This document shows, one piece after another, positions 1 through 9,977 of a stretch of DNA of 64,000 bases (position 1 is the first letter of the stretch; every line of letters starts with the position of its first letter). A program made the translations under genes and the position numbers. The notes under the pieces were generated by a model that did not search any database, had not been told where the DNA came from, and saw only the letters and a list, made by a program, of their open reading frames with translations. Origin of the DNA: Cryptomeria japonica (Eukaryota; Streptophyta; Pinopsida; Cupressales; Cupressaceae); NCBI RefSeq assembly GCF_030272615.1, contig NC_081414.1:2605501-2669500 (forward strand), given 5' to 3'.

Positions 1-15
1 CTTTGATGATATAGA

Positions 16-532
16 ATGGTACTAACAAAAATCTATTCTACTGCCACAGCTAATGTGCAGGAATGGCGTTCCTTGATTCAGCAAGCAATGACAGACATCT
101 CCATGATAGCACAGATCCCTAGTTCCTCACAGATTACCTACAGGCCTCAGGCGAATGCGGGTCGGCATGAGGATTTGTTTTTCCCATTCCGATTACAGGT
201 AGATATATGGAGGGAGAGAGAGAGAGTCTTGTCAAAGGACCTCCAGCAGGCACGGCAGAGAGAGAGAGTCCTATCAGAGGACCTCCAGCAGGCGCGGCAG
301 AGAGAGAGTCCTATCAGAGGACCTCCAGCAGGTGCGGCGAGATCTAGTAGCGGCCCAGACCGAGGCTACCACCTATCGTGCGATCCTTATGGATAGGGAT
401 CGTAGGAGTTCCTCTCGGAGTCACTCACGATCTGTATCGCACTACACACCCATGGGTCCACCTCCACGGCCAGATCAGGAGGGAGCATCCAGTCGACACT
501 CTCCAACCACTAGCCCTAGGGATAGGAGATGA
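16..532 (+). pseudogene. Broken coiled-coil ORF fragment, function unknown
   Basis: Two overlapping reading frames (16-396 and 332-532) together look like one protein broken by a frameshift. The first part has a repeated heptad-like segment rich in Arg, Glu, Leu and Gln (RERERVLSEDLQQA); the second ends in an Arg/Ser-rich tail. The break falls in the third copy of a 42-bp tandem repeat, which is 2-3 bases shorter than the others. No enzymatic or zinc-knuckle motif is visible. It runs antisense to the neighbouring G1 element and lies downstream of the G1 integrase, so it could be an antisense ORF of that element, a gag tail of another retroelement, or a host gene fragment. I do not recognise the family. 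Confidence 0.3.
217..339 (+). repeat. 42-bp tandem repeat, about three units
   Basis: Units at about 217-258, 259-300 and 301-339 share the core gtcctatcagaggacctcc and end in gcggcag-like sequence. The first two are in frame and encode a 14-residue coiled-coil unit; the third is shorter and shifts the frame. Confidence 0.7.
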
Positions 533-1140
533 TTGTATGATGTAGGAGAGAGGTCACATTTTGGATATACAGTGACCTATGTTTGTACACGATCCACACA
601 TATATATGTATATATACATGCTTCTCATTTTTTTCTCAAATGTGTTATCTTTAATGCCTAAAACAATGTATATTTTGTTTTGGTTAAATCTAATACATTT
701 GGTAAATGTACATGTATGTTCAGGATTTAATTTCTATGTGATTGATTTCTCAATGCTCCATGATTAAATTGATACATGTGTGACTTAATTAAAATATTTA
801 ATCAAGTACAACATTGATGATAAGGAAGAAATATGCATTAAGTCTAAGAATCATATAACTAATGTGATTTAATTTTGAATTTAAACACAACATGATACGA
901 TTCTACTTAACACACATAAAGACACTGTATAATATGCTAGCATAGTGGAAATGTAAATCTTTCACAATTTACATAAATGAATTCAAGACAAACTATAAAG
1001 TAAGAAGGCACGCTTGTCAGGAACGAAGCAATATAGATTAAACAATATAACATTTAATTCTATTTTGCTTTAATTAAGAAACACTAACATATTATCCAAT
1101 GTTGAAGATTTGAAAAGAAGATAGATAAGAAATGAAGAAT
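533..1140. other. AT-rich stretch without a recognisable gene
   Basis: No coding region is supported. If G1 is complete to the left, this would be its 3' untranslated part beyond integrase. No copy of the G1 LTR (expected to begin TGTGTAGGGG on the plus strand) is seen here, so the left LTR is outside the window or deleted. Confidence 0.4.
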
Positions 1141-2076
1141 TTAAGCATAATATCTACGCAAGTGCATAGCATTGATAGGTTCTTTAAGAGGCGTACCGTC
1201 TACATCCGCTATTTTGTAAGCACCTGATCCATAATCCTCAATGACGATATATGGTCCAAGCCAATTAGGACTAAATTTTCCCTTTTCGGTCGGCAAGGCA
1301 TTCACATTGCGCTGATTCTCATAAAGGACTAAATCACCTACTGAGAAGGAACGTTGAATAACCTTATCATTATAGCTTCGCTGTAGAGTTTTGTGATACG
1401 CTTGGATATGCTCAAGAGCGTTTATACGCTGTTCATCAAGCATCTCAAGCTGTTGAAGTCGTTGTTCTCTATAAGAGTCATCATCTACTATACCTTTAAG
1501 AGAAACCCTAAGTGATGGAATTTCTAACTCTAAGGGCATAATAGCGTCAACACCATAAACAAGATTATAAGGAGTAGTTCCCGTAGCAATTCGTACACTC
1601 GTTCGGTAGGCCCAAAGAGCGTAGATTAGCTGGTTACTCCAATCCTTACCATGCTTATTTACGGTTTTACGAAGAATTTGCTCAATTATCTTATTGGATG
1701 ATTCGGCTTGACCATTTGACTGAGGGTAATACGGTGTAGAAAATCGATGTTTGATATGATACTTCTCGAGGAATTTCTTCACGTCCTTGTTCTTAAACGA
1801 AGTTCCATTATCTGAGATAATAGTGGAAGGTATCCCAAATCGAGAAATAATGTTTTCTAGAAGAAATTGACAAATCACTTCAGCAGTAGTAGAGCGAAGA
1901 GGAATAGCTTCTACCCACTTCGTAAAGTAATCCGTTGCGGTTATAATGAAGGTGTGTCCTTGAGATGAAGGAGGAGAGATTTTTCCAATAAGATCCAAAC
2001 CCCATGCGGAGAAGGGCCAAGAAGCTACTTGAGAGCGGAGTTCTTGGGCAGGAGCATGAATCAGGTTATTGTGTTG
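1141..2076 (-). pseudogene. G1 integrase core and C-terminus
   Basis: This is the catalytic core and C-terminal part of a Ty3/gypsy integrase, which joins element cDNA to host DNA. The DDE residues are visible: D in LDLIGKI, D in IISDNGTSF, and E in NGQAESSNK. The C-terminal part ends in a GPYIV ... INAMHLRRYYA segment typical of Tat/Athila integrases, without a chromodomain. It is in frame with the preceding RT-RNase H region but separated by a TAA at 2077-2079 directly after the CHQC of the zinc-binding domain. Apart from that stop the core looks intact. Confidence 0.85.
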
Positions 2077-5000
2077 TTAACATTGATGACATTTTTTAAC
2101 AAATGAAAAGGAATCCTTCTGCATAGTTTGCCAATAGTATCCCATACGAAGCAGCCTATGAACCAGGGATTTGCCCCCAAAGTGCCCCCCACAGGCACCT
2201 GAATGTGCCTCTTCAAGGGCAATAGGGATTTCCGACTTGTTAAGACAACGAAGGAGAAGACCATCATAACCCCTTCGATAAAGGACATTAGAAAGGATGA
2301 TATATCTAGCAGACAACTTGTGGATTCTAGCCCTAGTGTTCCTATTAGCAGAATCAGGGAAGGTACCATCGGTCAAATATCTTACAATATGCGAGAACCA
2401 TTCATCTGAGTCTACAAAGTCACAACATGTTACCAAGCTAGAATCATCTTCAATAGCTGGAGAAATAAGATTGTGAATAACGAAGTTAAGATCGACCATA
2501 GGGTCCTCTAAAGATACTAACGAAGCCACACATGCCATCGCATCCGCATGTCGATTATCTTTTCGAGGAACAGGTTCCATGGTATAAGAATCAAAATTTT
2601 GTATTAAAGAGATAGCTAGGTCTTTATATTGTGATAATTTGTCCTGTTTTGCTTGATATATTCCTGTTACTTGTCTTATAATCAATTGCGAATCTCCATA
2701 GATATGTATGTGTTTTATATTAAGAGCTAAGGCTGCTTTTATTCCTGCTATAAGAGCCTCATACTCAGCAATGTTATTGGTACACAGGAAATTTAGACGA
2801 TATGACAAGGGAATAGGTTTCTTTGTAGGAGAAACCAGAACAACACCTGCCCCTGATCTCGTACGACACTTAGAGCCATCAAAGTATAACTCCCAAGTTT
2901 CATCTTTCTCTATAGAAAGAATGAAGTCATCAGGAAAGGACTCAGGGTTAGGGAATGAAAAAGGTGAAGGGGCCTCAACTAAGTGATCGGTCAACGCTTG
3001 TCCTTTAATTGCTCTTTGTGAAACAAATTTAAGGTCAAATTCAGTTAACATCATAACCCACTTAGCGAGACGTCCTGATAAATCAGTTTTAGAGAAAAGA
3101 TGCTTCAACGGATCAAACTTAACCATGACGTGGACTTCTGAATTTAAAAGATAATGTCTCAATTTCTGAGTCGCAAACACCACGGCCAAGCATTGTCTTT
3201 CTATCGCAGAATATCGGGTCTCATAATCGAGTAAAGTATGACTTATGTAATACACCGGACACTCCTTACCATCTTTATCATGTTGTACTAACAATGCTGC
3301 GAGAGCATGAGAAGAAGCAGCTGTATACAGGATAAAGGGTTTAGAAGGTTCGACAGGTTGAAGAATAGGAGGACTAGCCAAATACACTTTTAAATCTTCA
3401 AATGCTTGCTGACAATCCTCATTCCACTGAAAAGTGATATCCTTTTTAAGAAGTTGAGTAAAAGGAAAGGTACGATCCGCAAGTTGAGACACAAACCTAC
3501 GAATAGCTTGAATCTTTCCTTGTAAGCTTTTAAGTTGAGATACATTTCGAGGAGGTGGCATGTTAACAATAGCATCTATTTTCTTAGTATCCACCTCAAT
3601 CCCACGATGCGAAACTATAAATCCTAATAGTTTTCCACTATCCACACCAAAAACACATTTTCGGGGATTCAAGCGCATGTGATATTTACGAATTCTTTCA
3701 AAAATTTGTCGAAGGATTTTAACATGATCCATGCGAAGAAAAGATTTGGCCAGAATATCATCAACATAATCCTCTAAAATCTTATGCATATAATCATGAA
3801 AGATAAGGGTCATCACTCGTTGATAAGTTGCACCGGCGTTTTTAAGTCCAAAAGGCATCATTATCCAACAAAACGTACCCCAAGGAGTGGTGAAAGCGGT
3901 TTTGAATTGATCTTGAGGGTTAATGAAAATTTGATTATAGCCTGAAAAACCATCCATGAAGGATAAGAGGGCATGTCCTGCCGTAGAATCAACTATCATG
4001 TCAATGTTTGGAAGAGGGAAATCATCTTTTAAAGAAGCCTTATTTAGATCTCGAAAGTCGGTACACATTCTTATTTTGTTATCTGGTTTAGCCACAGCGA
4101 CAATGTTTGAAATCCATGGGGAATAGTCAATAGGGCGGATAAATCCAGCCTCCAATAATTTTTCAATCTCAGCTTTAACAAGCAGAGCTATCTTAGGATT
4201 CATTTTTTGAATCTTTTGTTTCACGGGCTTAGCATTAGGAACTAAGACAATATTATGAGTAACAATCTTAGGATCTATACCAGGCATGTCAGAATATGCC
4301 CAAGCAAAGATCTCGGGGAATTCATGCAATAGTTCTTCATATTGTTTCTGTTCCTCTTCATCCAAACATTTTCCAATTTTAATGACTTTCTCTTTATTGC
4401 AAGGATCCATCTTAACATCAGTGGTGTCACTTATGAGGAGATTACTTTGTTGAGGAGTATCCTTTAACTGAGGGAATTCTTTCACAATCTCGTCATTATC
4501 AATCTCTTTTCCAAAATAGGCTTCAGTGTTCAAACAATAAGGGAGTCCCCTATTGTGATGATAACGAGGAAGAGTGTCATAGGCTCCCAAGAACTCAGCT
4601 AAAGCATCGTCGGTAGGGAAGATATCTAGAGCACAATCACCCGAAGAATCCTCATCAATATACTCAGGGTGTTGTATTGATAAAGATGTAGAGATAGCAT
4701 TAACACTAATGCATGGTCTTTTAGAGGCTTTAGTACGTCTGCAGGGATTATAACCAAGTCCAAAGGCATAATGTTGAAAATTAGTCTCTAGGGGAACTCT
4801 AATCCCTTGTTCATTAGCACCACAACCTTTTCCATGATACCCATGCTTAGCAAAAATGCGAAAACCACGACCATAGCGATCAACCATTTCAGGAAGAGAA
4901 GGTGGTTTTTCATAAGACAAAGAATCAAACTCTTCATAGTTATAGATGTGAGAAGAGGAAGTTTGAGAAGCGGTCACAAAATTATTACTCATAGCTTCAG

Positions 5001-5109
5001 GCAAGGTTGATTGTTTTTTAGTTTCTTCTTTCTTTTCAACTTTGTGATTTTCAGCTTCTTCCTTCTTTTCAACTTTAAGTTCTCTAGAAGGAATCTTATA
5101 TTCACCCAC
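2077..5109 (-). CDS. G1 pol segment: G-patch-like, RT, RNase H, archaeal-type RNase H, integrase zinc domain
   Basis: The segment is 1010 residues long. Near the N-terminus (about residues 80-125) is a G-patch-like motif, GYHGKGCGANEQGI. The reverse transcriptase follows (about 270-520) with MCTDFRDLNK and the catalytic YVDDIL. The first RNase H has YTAAS where the catalytic Asp is expected, so it is probably inactive. A second, archaeal-type RNase H follows with LYFDGSKC, a YEAL glutamate and GDSQLI, so its acidic residues are kept. The end carries the integrase HHCC zinc motif, finishing CHQC just before a TAA. Tat elements typically have a degenerate first RNase H and an active added one, as seen here. 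The frame is a continuation from upstream; the listed start is not a real initiator. Confidence 0.9.
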   Translation of the reverse strand: MGEYKIPSRELKVEKKEEAENHKVEKKEETKKQSTLPEAMSNNFVTASQTSSSHIYNYEEFDSLSYEKPPSLPEMVDRYGRGFRIFAKHGYHGKGCGANEQGIRVPLETNFQHYAFGLGYNPCRRTKASKRPCISVNAISTSLSIQHPEYIDEDSSGDCALDIFPTDDALAEFLGAYDTLPRYHHNRGLPYCLNTEAYFGKEIDNDEIVKEFPQLKDTPQQSNLLISDTTDVKMDPCNKEKVIKIGKCLDEEEQKQYEELLHEFPEIFAWAYSDMPGIDPKIVTHNIVLVPNAKPVKQKIQKMNPKIALLVKAEIEKLLEAGFIRPIDYSPWISNIVAVAKPDNKIRMCTDFRDLNKASLKDDFPLPNIDMIVDSTAGHALLSFMDGFSGYNQIFINPQDQFKTAFTTPWGTFCWIMMPFGLKNAGATYQRVMTLIFHDYMHKILEDYVDDILAKSFLRMDHVKILRQIFERIRKYHMRLNPRKCVFGVDSGKLLGFIVSHRGIEVDTKKIDAIVNMPPPRNVSQLKSLQGKIQAIRRFVSQLADRTFPFTQLLKKDITFQWNEDCQQAFEDLKVYLASPPILQPVEPSKPFILYTAASSHALAALLVQHDKDGKECPVYYISHTLLDYETRYSAIERQCLAVVFATQKLRHYLLNSEVHVMVKFDPLKHLFSKTDLSGRLAKWVMMLTEFDLKFVSQRAIKGQALTDHLVEAPSPFSFPNPESFPDDFILSIEKDETWELYFDGSKCRTRSGAGVVLVSPTKKPIPLSYRLNFLCTNNIAEYEALIAGIKAALALNIKHIHIYGDSQLIIRQVTGIYQAKQDKLSQYKDLAISLIQNFDSYTMEPVPRKDNRHADAMACVASLVSLEDPMVDLNFVIHNLISPAIEDDSSLVTCCDFVDSDEWFSHIVRYLTDGTFPDSANRNTRARIHKLSARYIILSNVLYRRGYDGLLLRCLNKSEIPIALEEAHSGACGGHFGGKSLVHRLLRMGYYWQTMQKDSFSFVKKCHQC

Positions 5110-5691
5110 AAAGGTAGGATTAAAATCAAGAGATCCCCAATCATCTTCTGTGAGAACCTTCTCAGGATCAAAATCCTTTTTATGTGTAGTTTCAAGTCAA
5201 GAAGGATTTTCTTCAGGAGATCCAAATTCATCCAAAGGATTTTGATCATCGGAAAGCGAAGACTCATCGATAGGTTTCTTGTTTAAAGAGTCATCACTAG
5301 ACGAGGATGGCTTAGAAGAATCTCCTTTGGAATTAGATGTTTGTAGACAAGCTTGAAAATTAGTATCTCCCATCAAAGTATATGTCTTATTGTTATAAAT
5401 GAATTTAACTTGTCTATGCAATGTAGAGGGGACAACTTGCATGCTGTGAATCCAAGGCCTCCCTAATAACAAGTTGTATGTTAAATTTCCTGGCATAACA
5501 TGGATAGGAGTAGGCAAAGTAACAGGTCCTACTGTGAGAGGTAAGGTGATGATACCCAATGAAGTCTTAGCCACATTATCAAAGCCATGAATGGAACGAG
5601 AGTCGGGCTCCATAAGAGATGTATCCACATTCATCTTATGCAATAGATTGATGCTACACACATTAAGGCCAGAGCCATTATCTACTAGTGT
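5110..5691 (-). pseudogene. G1 aspartic protease region
   Basis: Retropepsin-like protease region between the N-terminal ORF and RT. The catalytic motif reads LVDNGSGLN, the D-N-G-S form common in Tat elements, followed by hydrophobic strands (GIITLPLTVG) and a GRPWIHSM segment that matches the C-terminal part of such proteases. It lies in the same frame as its neighbours but is bounded by TGA codons at 5692-5694 upstream and 5197-5199 downstream. Without those stops it would be part of one long polyprotein. Confidence 0.75.
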
Positions 5692-6720
5692 TCATCTTAT
5701 AGCAGTGTCTTTCATGACAACCATAATCATCAAGGGATCATATTGTTGTTGGACTTCACCAGTAGGCAACTCATCTTGTGTAAACACAATTTGAGGTTTA
5801 GGATTCATCACAGAGTTAACAAAAGATGCTATATTACTAGATGTATTTGGTGGAGGAACATTCAAATCTTTCAAGGCATCTTGTAACATTCCTTGATAAG
5901 CGGAAGAAGTTTGAATCAAATCCCAAAGGGATATCTTAGCAGGGGTAGCTTTGAGTTGTTCTATGAGATCATATTCCTTACCCATAACTTGCGAAATACG
6001 GGGAGCTTGAGGGAGAATTGGTTGAGGATTAGGAAGAGAGACTGGAATAACAGGAGGAGGATTAGGTTGCCTATTATTTCTGGTATGATAGGTATGGGCA
6101 ACCGCATGATTACTCTCTCTAGTTATTTGCTTAGCATAATTGTAAGGACTTATAGGTTTTCTTCCTTGTACGGTGATGATTGGTTTATTCGGAGTACAAA
6201 AGGAATCATGATCATACCTTCCTTGGACAGTAAGGAGAGGAGTCTTAGGAATTTGAAAGGTGGGAGAAGGATAAGCACCTTGGACTTCAAAGAGAGGTTT
6301 GTTATATTCATTCAAATTTATCATGTTAACCAATTTAGAGGTCTTGTTTTTGTTTAAAGGTTTCGACAAAGCCACAAAGTCATCAAGAGCATCATCCAAC
6401 AAAGCATGATCATATCGATTAAAAGGTTTGTCTTTTGATTCAAAAGGAGACATCTCCTCATAGAGGGGATTATTGAAAACAACCATGTTACTAGATTCAG
6501 GGGAAGAGTGGATAGGAATGTATCCTTGAGAGGAATCATTCGACTTATCTTTCTCATCACACCTAAATGGCATAGTAACAAGGTTTATGAGTTTTTGGTA
6601 AAATGAAGGTTTAGCATCCTTAGGGTTTAAAAACTCATCTAAAGCTTCATCTAATTCATCTTGGATATACTCATAATAATCATCAAATGCATGAACATTT
6701 TGCAAATAAAAATCTGACAT
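5692..6720 (-). CDS. G1 N-terminal ORF (gag position, no capsid domain recognised)
   Basis: A 342-residue ORF starting with ATG at 6720, about 157 bases downstream of the primer site, and ending in a TGA that continues in frame into the protease. The N-terminus is acidic with tyrosines. The middle repeats a VQG motif three times, and the end (LIEQLKATPAKISLWDLI) resembles the linker that precedes protease in Tat polyproteins. I see neither the capsid motif found in G2 nor a zinc knuckle. It may be a truncated gag-protease linker left after a capsid deletion, or a family that never carried capsid. Confidence 0.65.
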   Translation of the reverse strand: MSDFYLQNVHAFDDYYEYIQDELDEALDEFLNPKDAKPSFYQKLINLVTMPFRCDEKDKSNDSSQGYIPIHSSPESSNMVVFNNPLYEEMSPFESKDKPFNRYDHALLDDALDDFVALSKPLNKNKTSKLVNMINLNEYNKPLFEVQGAYPSPTFQIPKTPLLTVQGRYDHDSFCTPNKPIITVQGRKPISPYNYAKQITRESNHAVAHTYHTRNNRQPNPPPVIPVSLPNPQPILPQAPRISQVMGKEYDLIEQLKATPAKISLWDLIQTSSAYQGMLQDALKDLNVPPPNTSSNIASFVNSVMNPKPQIVFTQDELPTGEVQQQYDPLMIMVVMKDTAIR

Positions 6721-6877
6721 TTTGAAAAGATTGCATAAAATTTAAACACACAATGCAAAGAAACACAAGTTCTCTCTCTTTTTTTTTTCTTTTTCTCTTT
6801 TAATGAAATGAAATGAAAACACACTAAATCTAGATCTAGATCTAACACATGCAATGCAAGAGGAAGCAATGATAGAT

Positions 6878-6894
6878 TCACGTCGGGTTCACCA
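6878..6894 (-). other. G1 primer-binding site, tRNA-Trp
   Basis: On the minus strand TGGTGAACCCGACGTGA lies three bases (TTT) inside the 5' LTR. The complement, extended by three bases, agrees over 20 nt with the 3' end of plant nuclear tRNA-Trp including CCA, as I recall that tRNA. The same site occurs in G2 at 23358. Confidence 0.8.
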
Positions 6895-7329
6895 AAATGT
6901 GTAGGGGAAAAAAGCGAGACTAGGTTAATCATGCCCTAATCCTACCTTTTGACACACATTACGGAATACGAAAGAGCCTAGAGATATCACACAATTGGCT
7001 ACTTCTTTTGGTGAAAGAGAGAGCCACGGGATATCTATTAGGATTTCTATTCCCTTGTTGAAATTGTAAGATCAAGTAATGCAAGTTCAAACCCTAATCT
7101 CAAAATGCAAGTATGAACTAATAACAAGATTGCAGAATTGAGATTAAACAATGAACAGCTGTAAGTGTAAGGATAAAATAAGAATGCAGATATGTACCTG
7201 GAGTCGAAATCGGACTGAAAATGTTCGGGATGGGGGCGCGGGCGCCACTGTCCTGAAAACTGCACCGGAAACCACTGTTCTGCACCCTGAAACACTGTCG
7301 GAAAGTTGTCGGAAAGCTGTCTGTCCGGA

Positions 7330-7423
7330 GGACCAGGGCACCCAGCGCCTCTGTCCCAGGGACCAGGGCGCCCAGCGCCCCTGTCTTGGTAGGACCAGGG
7401 CGCCCAGCGCCCCTGTCCCGGTC
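7330..7423. repeat. Tandem GC-rich dyads in the G1 LTR
   Basis: Three tandem units of about 27-30 bp begin GGACCAGGGC and end in GCGCC with CTGTCC, separated by CCA-like centres. Each is an imperfect inverted repeat. Related dyads occur at 22435, 22466, 28895, 28926 and 63069. Confidence 0.7.
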
Positions 7424-8160
7424 TTCTGAGCTGCAATTTCACACAGGGTTCTGCCTCAGCCTTCCCTCTCCGGATCTGTGTCCCGCGGCGTCGTCCGAAT
7501 CCCGAAACCTGCAATAATATCTGAAAAGGGGGAGGGGCGGCTATATAGGGTTTTACCTTAGTCAAACCCCCACTTCGGTGATTTCCACCTCCACAAATAG
7601 CCAAGTTGTTTTGTAAAATGTATTGTGTGTGCAGACCTAGTGTGTGTGCAAGGTCCAAAATGCAAGAAAGCAAACTAGAGCAACCTAGAAAGTAAACCCT
7701 AATTGCTTGTAAATGATAATGTAAATGCTCTAAATCAAGATGCAATGTGATCTAAAGCATGAATAAATGATGTATCAAAGCTTATGCAAAGACATGAAAA
7801 CAATACGAAATCATACCCAACCCTCAAGGGAGGAGTACAAGCCAATCTTCAGTCGGTAATCTCCTATTGTTCTTCAATGTCTTCCAAGCCCTAAGTGGAT
7901 GAATGAATTTGATAGATGCTTGATAAAATGATGTTGAGTGTTGTTGAAGTCCTCAAAGATCTGCTCTTTCGCTGCATATGAAGTTCCTGGAAACAAAAAT
8001 CCGATCCCCTTCAAATGAGGAAAGAGAGCTTTTATGTATGAAACCCTAGGTCGTAAATTCGTATTTTGGCCGACCTAGAGATTAAATCTCCCGCCAATTT
8101 CTTTGGGTTAAGATTTATTTTATGATTGGATCGTGCTCCCAAAATTTCGGGAAAAATGTC

Positions 8161-8192
8161 CGGGACCATGTTGCACGGGCGCCATGGTCCCG
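8161..8192. repeat. Perfect 10-bp hairpin module in the G1 LTR
   Basis: Arms CGGGACCATG (8161-8170) and CATGGTCCCG (8183-8192) are exact inverted repeats around a 12-base loop; GGCGCC overlaps the loop and 3' arm. It is a member of the shared module also at 11229, 22950, 23757, 24379 and 29410. Confidence 0.7.
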
Positions 8193-8555
8193 ACAACTTT
8201 TCACCAAATTTTCAGGGCCGTCGGATATGATGATTTTAGAGAGAATCCCGAAGTTATAGGTGATTTCGAGATGTTTAGACCCCGAAACCAAGCCCCCAAG
8301 TTCGAAATAGGACTTAATTAGGGTTTTTGATTAAGTGGTGTATTGGAAGAATAAAATGCGAAGGGCACGCTTTAGTGAAAGGGCCCAACTTTATGATGTA
8401 GAAAATGATGAAATAGGGCCTTAGACCTAATTAATTTGATTAATTAAGTGCTTAAGGAGAAATGCAATGCAGAATGCAAAATGCACTAAGGCGGGTGCTA
8501 AACTAGGTGCGAAATTGTACCACCCTAGCGAGTGCGTACAATTTACGACGCTACA

Positions 8556-9865
8556 TATTCACAATCCAGAGGAATGAAAAGTATTCTTCCACTAGGACAT
8601 TAAAAATGTTTTCCTGCACATAAATATTGTTTCTAGCACATTGAAGCTTGCAATACACTATTCTTTCGAAAAACACCTCAACATAGCCATCAGAACACAC
8701 AACAACCTTAGAACACTTGCTTTTGGACCATCCACAACTTGTAGTGACATTAATGACAACACAAATCAACAACTCAAGTTTCCAACATAAACGTGAAATA
8801 AGATGCCTTGAAATTAAAAAAATAAAATAGGATCTAAATAAGCTTGAAATGACATAGAAGAAGGCATACTAAAGCAAGGACCCAAAAAAGTTGTGAGATT
8901 GTAAGGGGTTACAATTTATGAAACTACACCTTGTTTATTTGTATGAATCTTACAATCTATCAGGAACTATTGCAACTTTATGTGATGTTCATGTTTAATA
9001 TTAGTTTGGGGAATCCACCTAGGTTAGCAGAGCTTAAAGTGCAATGAGAATTTATCTTTAAAGTGAGTTCTTTATTTATTGGCCAACCTCCTAGTATCCT
9101 TGTGAATAAGAATGCCATGGATTTAGAAAATGTGGAGTAATAAATAATATTAAATATAATGCAGAATAAATGACAAAAATAACAATCCATAATAACACAT
9201 ATATTTATGTGGTTCACCCAATGTGGGCTACATCCATAGAGTAATAGACACCCAGTTTCCTTTTATTATCTAGTGAAGAGAAAATTATATATGATGATAT
9301 TTCACATTACATGACCACTTATTTATCAATCCCTTTTTGGTGATTTACAAAGTCACCAAAAAATAAGCTCAACAACATGATCACTCACCACATATCAACA
9401 AAGAAGTGGTTGATCTTTAGAGGAAATTGGGCAATCAATTAGAGGAACAAACATGTGGACATTCTATATACAACAAAACAAATAATTAACTAAAACTTAT
9501 TATTAGCTAGAACTAATGATGTTGATGAGTGCTCCATGATTTATAGGAAGTTTGTAATCTCAACCTCCAATAGCATGTTGCAAAAATTATTTTCTAGGAT
9601 AAAATGACAACTCAAATTCTAGTAAAAAATTATTTTCATATTTTACTTCAAAATAATATTAGATATCTCTTATCTATATTTAACTATATGCAACACAATG
9701 ATGATAAAAATACATGATATGACATGAAAATGAGGTATGAAGGTGGTTATTAAGGTATATGAACAAATGCTAAAATATTGGATGAAATATAAAGTAAATT
9801 TCTCTCACCACAAGGCTTGATACAATTCAATTGGTGTTAACAATCGTAGCTTGAAACAAAGTTAG
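8556..9865. other. AT-rich stretch without a recognisable gene
   Basis: Flank of G1 to the right. Short ORFs here have no recognisable motif. The right end runs into the copia RT fragment that starts at about 9866, so part of it may be older decayed copia sequence. Confidence 0.4.
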
Positions 9866-9977
9866 AAAGTTTATCAATTGGATGTCAATACAACATTCTT
9901 GAATGGTTTTCTAGAAGAAGAGGTCTATGTACAACAACCACTAGCATATGAAATAAGAGGACACAAAGACAAGGTTT

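Larger units (their letters stand above)
1141..8555 (-). mobile_element. Ty3/gypsy LTR retrotransposon, Tat lineage (G1), left end missing
   Basis: On the minus strand the order is 5' LTR (6898-8555), tRNA-Trp primer site, short leader, N-terminal ORF, protease, G-patch-like segment, RT, RNase H, second archaeal-type RNase H and integrase. The second RNase H and the absence of a chromodomain after integrase are hallmarks of the Tat lineage. The coding part is one continuous frame from 6720 to 1141 interrupted by three stop codons (5692-5694, 5197-5199, 2077-2079); the spacing of all stops is a multiple of three, so there is no net frameshift. No gag capsid domain is visible. The 3' LTR is not seen, so one target duplication cannot be checked; bases after the right LTR are TATTC. 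Confidence 0.88.
6898..8555 (-). repeat. G1 5' LTR, 1658 bp
   Basis: On the plus strand it runs from TGTGTAGGGG to CGACGCTACA, so on the element strand it starts TGTAGCGTC and ends CTACACA. A second copy of almost the same length lies at 9983-11624. It contains a GC-rich dyad array (7330-7423) and a perfect GGGACC hairpin (8161-8192). ORFs inside it are low-value readings of LTR sequence. Confidence 0.9.

Noticed and set aside
4807-5286. Plus-strand ORFs over G1 pol
   Set aside because: Antisense shadows of the polyprotein.
7047-7745. 232-residue ORF on the minus strand
   Set aside because: It lies wholly inside the G1 LTR, and the solo LTR copy does not keep it.
8551-8772. 73-residue minus-strand ORF beside the G1 LTR
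   Set aside because: It has no recognisable domain and overlaps the LTR end.
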